The notes under the pieces are model-generated. The model was not told where the DNA came from. It saw only the letters and a list, made by a program, of their open reading frames with translations, and made no database searches. From Mortierella sp. BCC40632 (taxonomy: Eukaryota > Mortierellomycota > Mortierellomycetes > Mortierellales > Mortierellaceae): 64,000 nucleotides of DNA. Shown here piece after piece: positions 59,801 through 64,000 of this stretch (positions within the stretch are counted from its first letter, which is position 1; each line of letters opens with the position of its first letter). The position numbers were made by a program, and so were the translations under genes. Location: NCBI GenBank assembly GCA_011634665.1, contig WAEK01000022.1:1-64000 (forward strand). The letters are read 5' to 3'.

Positions 59801-60779
59801 AGGGTGTTTTTGAGGATGTTGGTAACCAAGGTAGGTGTACGAGAATGGCAGGAGTGGTGGAGATTAATGTAGAACAGAGGGTGTCCAAGGAGGTATATAA
59901 GGCACCCTATCTAACCGACTCTGTCTAGATGACTGGAGTGTGAGCTGTGTAAGTGTGAGTGGACTGGGATGTTTTTTGGATGAACAGAAGAAGGAAGCAA
60001 CCACGTTTGCAGATCTTGCTCGGATTCACGATTTGTACAGTTAAGCGGTGAAGATATCATTATCTCATCGTTTGTGGAGATGATATGAATGCTGGTAGAG
60101 TGACTAAGAGGATCAAGAATAGACATAATTGCGACCAATCCATAGGTCCTTGCATTTCTGTGGCAGAGAGACGTGAATAGAGATTGTTGCGGGACCTGAC
60201 CCGCTTACGGGAAAGGGGGATGTCTTACAGGATTGTAAGTGTGGAATGAGTAAGGTGATTTGATCTTCAATAGAAGAGCAGATCCCATATAGATGTATCT
60301 TTAACCGGTAATACTCTTTTTCAGAACACCAATGACTCTTCATCATCAATGTCTAGTGTCAATTTCGAACCCGCAATAACCATTGGACGAGGATTGAACT
60401 ATTCTTTTGGCCATGCTCGATAGAGTATTCTGGGACTGTAAGGGTTCACAGAGAACCTCCAATAGAAGTTAGCCGAGGAGCCAACTCCTTCCCTGCCTAG
60501 CATTCGGATATCTGATACTGAGACAAATTTGTAAAATGATTGACCAAGCCGATAAAGGGGTGGGTCACAGATAATGATCATTCTCCAGTACCTTCTCAGA
60601 ACGGGATAATAGTGGCACCAGATCGATTGAACTGTTCAAGGAAAAATAAAGAGCATCAACAAGAACTTCATTTGCGTCAACTTGAGGTATTACACAGTGG
60701 ACCAATCCAAAACAGACTCTCTAAGGCACAGGATCTAGTTATTAAAAAATAGAGAGAGAACTGGTTGTTAGGCTGTTGG
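59801..60779. other. spacer, no gene seen
   Basis: Short unrecognised frames only. On the minus strand near 60361-60400 there is a tRNA-like pair of motifs (TCCAATGGTTA and GGGTTCGAAATT) too close together for a tRNA. Confidence 0.45.
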
Positions 60780-61900
60780 ATAAAGTACGTGGACTATTCA
60801 CAACTGTAAGTCAGAAGAGGAGCTCTGGAGAGTAAAGGAAAACCTGGGAAGTGATAGTGACATCTGGAAGGATGATGCCTTGGTTTGCTGAGAAGTAAGG
60901 CCCTTCCTTTGCATTTCTTGTTCCTGCATCTCGCTAACACATCCTGCTCCCGCTCCCAATGTTAGACTCTACTATTTCGCATTTGTGCTTTCCACTTTCT
61001 CATGCTATTCTCAAAGGCTAAAGAAGCGTAGGAGATCTGCAAGGGCATAGTGCGGCAAGTAGGGAAACCACATCGCGCAATTGCATAAGCAAAGACAACG
61101 AGAAGGACTCATTTCGGTCAACCATGGATGCTCCCCGAATCCCATTCAACAGTACAGAGACTATTAGATCGAGAGCTTTTCCTATCCGCTCCACCAGCAT
61201 TTACACCAGCTGTGAAAAATTTTCACACGCAGGAAAAAAACCAAGCAAAAAGGCCATGAAGATTTTAGCTGAAGACTTGGCCTCCATTTGCTGAATTCAA
61301 ATCCTACAAGAGTCTCTGTGTCGTGGTGAATGGAGTTTGGCCATCAAACCACATTGGCTTTTGAAATAGTTTCCAAACAATGCAGAAACCTGAACAAAGG
61401 AGGTTGCCCTGTGCGTTTGTTTGCTTGCTTTTTGTTAGGCAGCACCATACCATCATCACTTTTGCCTGCATGTTTTCACCAGGCTACACGTGTACCACAG
61501 TCGGTTATCCCGAGGGTACCCAGTCATGTAAAAGTCAAATAGTCTATTGACTCCCCGCTTTTTTTTTTTTTATTTCCTCCTTGGTCAACGACTGTGTACT
61601 TTCGGGCTCTTTGATTTGCTCTCTTTGCTCGCATCTGCAATGACAGTCCGTACGCAGAAATTGACATGGTGAACAGCCAGAGAAACGCGTGCTTGCAGGA
61701 AACTTGGCATTACTCCCTTCCTCAATCCTTCCCGACCATCTCAGTATTGACCTCCTCCTTTGGTCTTTTCCATTCTTTTTCTGAAGTTTCCACCACTAGA
61801 GAGAAAGCCAGTTTGTGTCACTCAGACATTCGTAACGATGTTGCATGATGAGGATTTGGTTCTCTGTGGGGGATAGAAACTAAGACAGGTACGGCAAAAT
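60780..61900. repeat. upstream-region relic without a gene (second)
   Basis: Shares with the region upstream of copy C, in the same order: ATTCACAACTGT, AAGAGGAG, CTTGGTTTGCTG, CCTTCCTTTGCATTTCTTG, TCTCAGTATTGACCTCC and GAAGTTTCCACCACT. The gene that once followed it is gone. A short T tract is at 61559-61571. Confidence 0.65.
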
Positions 61901-62170
61901 AGCAGGAGTAGTGATAAGTATTTTTAAACCGAAGGCGTTCAAGAGTCACTCCACGCTGCTGCTTCAATGCTTCCAATTCATTCCCTTTGTCTGGATTCTG
62001 GGCAAGGAAAAAAAAAAAAAAAAAAAAAAAATGAGGAGTATTGCAGAGTTGGGATATCAGTCTCCAGCTGACGAAGAATGGCTCACAAATTTATTCCACC
62101 TCCTTTGCTCTCTTCAAAGCTCTTCTTCAAGAGCCATGTGGAAAGACTTTAGCAGTCTGTTTGGAGTACG
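61901..62170. repeat. 3' flank of secreted-protein copy C
   Basis: Matches the flanks of copies A and B: GCAAGGAAAAAA, GAGTATTGCAGAGTTGGGAT, GACGAAGAATGG, CTTCAAAGCTC and GAGTACGTTAATAACGG across the stop codon. It includes a poly-A of about 23 (62008-62030). Confidence 0.75.
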
Positions 62171-62581
62171 TTAATAACGGTCGCAATTGCTGCGGAGGAA
62201 CCTCCAGTTCTGAGTCCAGGATACAGACCCTCTCACGCTAGATTTCTCGTAAACTGGCTCATCAAGAAGGCCGGAGATTGTGGGGCCATTTTCAAATTGC
62301 ATCTCAAGGTCTGTGACTCCAATTTGAGCTTTGAAAGCTTGGGTGGAAGTCAATTGTGCCTCATTTTCATATCTCAATACCGCTTTAGAGCTCAAGAAAT
62401 TTTGGGTTGTTGTAGAAAGCCTTCCTCTGATGTTATAGTAGATTCCGTTCACGTCGAATTTGCCCTTGAAAACATTTCCTTTAGTGAAATGTACAACATA
62501 TCCTTCGGCTGTTTTTGCTTGCACCAGAGCCGGAGCCAGCAAAGCGGCTGTAATGGTCATGAAAATGGCATTTAAATGCAT
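62171..62581 (-). CDS. small secreted protein, copy C (intact)
   Basis: 136 residues from ATG 62581. A signal peptide (MHLNAIFMTITAALLAPALV, then QA) precedes a mature chain that follows the same plan as copy B: GNVFKGKFDVNGIYYNIRG, LRYENEAQLTS, IGVTDLEMQFENGPTISGLL, DEPVYEKSSVRG and the end WTQNWRFLRSNCDRY. It is the most divergent of the three; roughly half of mature residues match copy B by eye. Only one Cys, so no internal disulfide. A 5'-UTR intron lies at 62740-62584 and a TATA box about 230 bp upstream. An in-frame extension upstream of the ATG lies in that intron and is not used. Function unknown. Confidence 0.8.
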   Translation of the reverse strand: MHLNAIFMTITAALLAPALVQAKTAEGYVVHFTKGNVFKGKFDVNGIYYNIRGRLSTTTQNFLSSKAVLRYENEAQLTSTQAFKAQIGVTDLEMQFENGPTISGLLDEPVYEKSSVRGSVSWTQNWRFLRSNCDRY

Positions 62582-62808
62582 GGCTGTCGTGAGAGTGGTC
62601 AAAGGAAATAGCGTGTTAATCTTCAAGCTGAGATTTAGGTAAAGGGGGATAAGAGACGAACCTCACATGCATTATGAAAGGTGCGTGAGAGAGAGAGAGA
62701 GAGAGAACTAGGATGGTAAAAGATGGATACTGTCGCTTACCTTGTACTTTGTTCGTAGGATGGATAAGAGTCCTGAGAGATAGAAAAAACAAGTCAGAGA
62801 AGGACCCC

Positions 62809-62815
62809 TTTTATA
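62809..62815 (-). promoter_or_regulatory. TATA box of secreted-protein copy C
   Basis: TATAAAA on the minus strand, in the same context (…AGTATAAAAGGGG) as copy B. Confidence 0.7.
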
Positions 62816-63313
62816 CTGAAGTCGATTCACAACTGTGGAAAGAAGAGGAGAGAGACTTTGAAAAGTGGGATAGCCAGGGAAAAAACAGGTGTGTCTGGTG
62901 ATCTGGCGCCTTGGTTTGCTGTAAATTGAGGCCTTCCTTCGCATTTCTTGTCCTGCATCTCCCTGCCTGCTGTCATGCCCCGCGTGTGCTCCCCCCCCCT
63001 CCCCTTCATGCAGTTGCTCGAATGTGGTTTCTTTCTATTGCATCACGCTCTAGTCGATCTCGTTTTTTTGTTGGTCCTGTTTGGTCTTGTGCAGGTTGGT
63101 TTGGCTTGGTGGTGTGATGTTATCATCGCTTTTCCTGCATTTTTTTAACTTGGCAGCACGCATAGGAACCTATTGTCCCTTGGGAACGCAGGAATGAACA
63201 AATCTCTCTCCTGGTAGGTCCTCTCTCTCTACATTACTCGCAGGTCATCGATTGTGCACTTTTGAATTACGCGTGTTTGCCAACATAGAAGAGCAGATCC
63301 CATACAGATGTTG

Positions 63314-63360
<47 letters not shown>

Positions 63361-64000
63361 GTAGTCAGTGTCCTGCCATTGTTGCTTTTTGCCGGCGTGT
63401 CTTCGCCAGACTTCATGCGTACTATAGCCTATTGTCTCGAGGGAACACATTCATAGAGAAACCAATTATTCCCATCTCCTGGTCAACTCCCTTCTCCCCT
63501 TTTCTCATTTTGCGCGGCTCTCTTTAGACATGTCACGACAAAACTCATCTGCAACGACTCTCCGCCACGGAGATTGATATGATGAAAACTGGGGGAAAGC
63601 GTGCCTGCAAGAAAGCTGATACTACAAAGTCCTTCTCTGTCATTTCAGCATTGATCTCTTTTGGTCTTCTCTGTTCTTCCTCTGAGGTATTCACCACTGG
63701 AGAAACTACCTTGGTGTAGTCGGAATTTCTTAACGGTGCTGTATGATGAGGACATTGTATCTTTGAGAAAGATCGAATCCAAGATAGATGTGATAGAGTG
63801 GCGTGAGTAGTGGAAAGCATTGTGAAGCGGTAGATTGATGGAGTTTGGGTGTAGCCTCCAGTTTGCACATTGCTTAGCCATCTGGAACAAGTGTCGAACT
63901 GGTGTGTGAGCAAAAGAGCGATGTGACCAGAGAGAGGAGGTGCATCGAAGATGAATAAACATGTTCACAGATTCTGCTAGGCATCACTATTTGTTGGACG
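62816..64000. repeat. upstream part of duplicated unit C, continues beyond the window
   Basis: Contains the family's upstream blocks (CTTCCTTCGCATTTCTTG, GCTCGAATGTGGTTTC, TTTCAGCATTGATCTC, TCTGAGGTATTCACCACT). A poly-T of 45 lies at 63315-63359. No gene recognised. Confidence 0.6.
63315..63359. repeat. poly-T tract of 45
   Basis: The longest pure homopolymer in the window, in non-coding sequence. Confidence 0.9.

Noticed and set aside
60350..60405. tRNA gene on the minus strand
   Set aside because: A-box-like TCCAATGGTTA and B-box-like GGGTTCGAAATT are present but only about 10 bp apart; no anticodon arm or acceptor stem can be drawn.

Overview
The window looks like nuclear DNA of an intron-rich, early-diverging filamentous fungus, probably a Mortierella-type (Mortierellomycota) genome. 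This is inference. The genes are fungal and housekeeping (RXT3, ELP5, RAD51C, USE1, MET10-type sulfite reductase), nearly all are split by short GT-AG introns, RAD51C is present (absent from budding yeasts), and long homopolymer T/A runs of about 10 to 45 bases sit in introns and spacers. No bacterial operon, CRISPR, rRNA or convincing tRNA was seen.

Layout. (1) 1-500 is a left flank with weak coding traces. (2) 500-14164 is a tandem satellite array of 37 recognisable copies of a unit of roughly 370 bp, each with a poly-T tract and a TATTTAAG motif. (3) 14165-17449 is non-coding and holds a 164-bp hAT-type MITE with a perfect 8-bp target duplication, then a long (TC)n tract. (4) 17450-46902 is a gene-dense block: RXT3 (+), branched-chain aminotransferase (-), proteasome chaperone PSMG3 (+), dipeptidyl aminopeptidase of the DPP IV type (+), an unrecognised coiled-coil protein (-), an AFG2/SPATA5L1-like AAA ATPase (+), ELP5 (-), RAD51C (+), USE1 (+) and MET10 (-). 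Splice models with consistent reading phase could be drawn for all of these except two joints in the AAA ATPase and the 5' end of the coiled-coil gene. (5) 46903-64000 is accessory. It holds a tandemly duplicated family of small secreted proteins (two intact copies, one frameshifted copy, several relics) and a 3.4-kb PIF/Harbinger-type DNA transposon.

How the parts relate. The housekeeping genes do not form a pathway. They cover chromatin (Rpd3L-type Rxt3), tRNA wobble modification (Elp5), recombination (Rad51C), ER SNARE traffic (Use1), proteasome assembly, amino-acid and sulfur metabolism and a membrane peptidase. The accessory right end tells a connected story. A secreted-protein gene with a TATA box and a 5'-UTR intron was duplicated in units of about 2.9 kb. 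One copy took a Harbinger insertion between its TATA box and its transcript and also carries a frameshift. The sister copy preserves the uninterrupted insertion site, which fixes the 3-bp target duplication (CAG). The transposon encodes a DDE transposase broken by one in-frame stop and a second, spliced protein with a repetitive N-terminus.

The most unusual items are the homogenised satellite array with a possible internal transcription unit, the secreted-protein family with its C-terminal signature, and the transposon insertion dated by its paralogous empty site.
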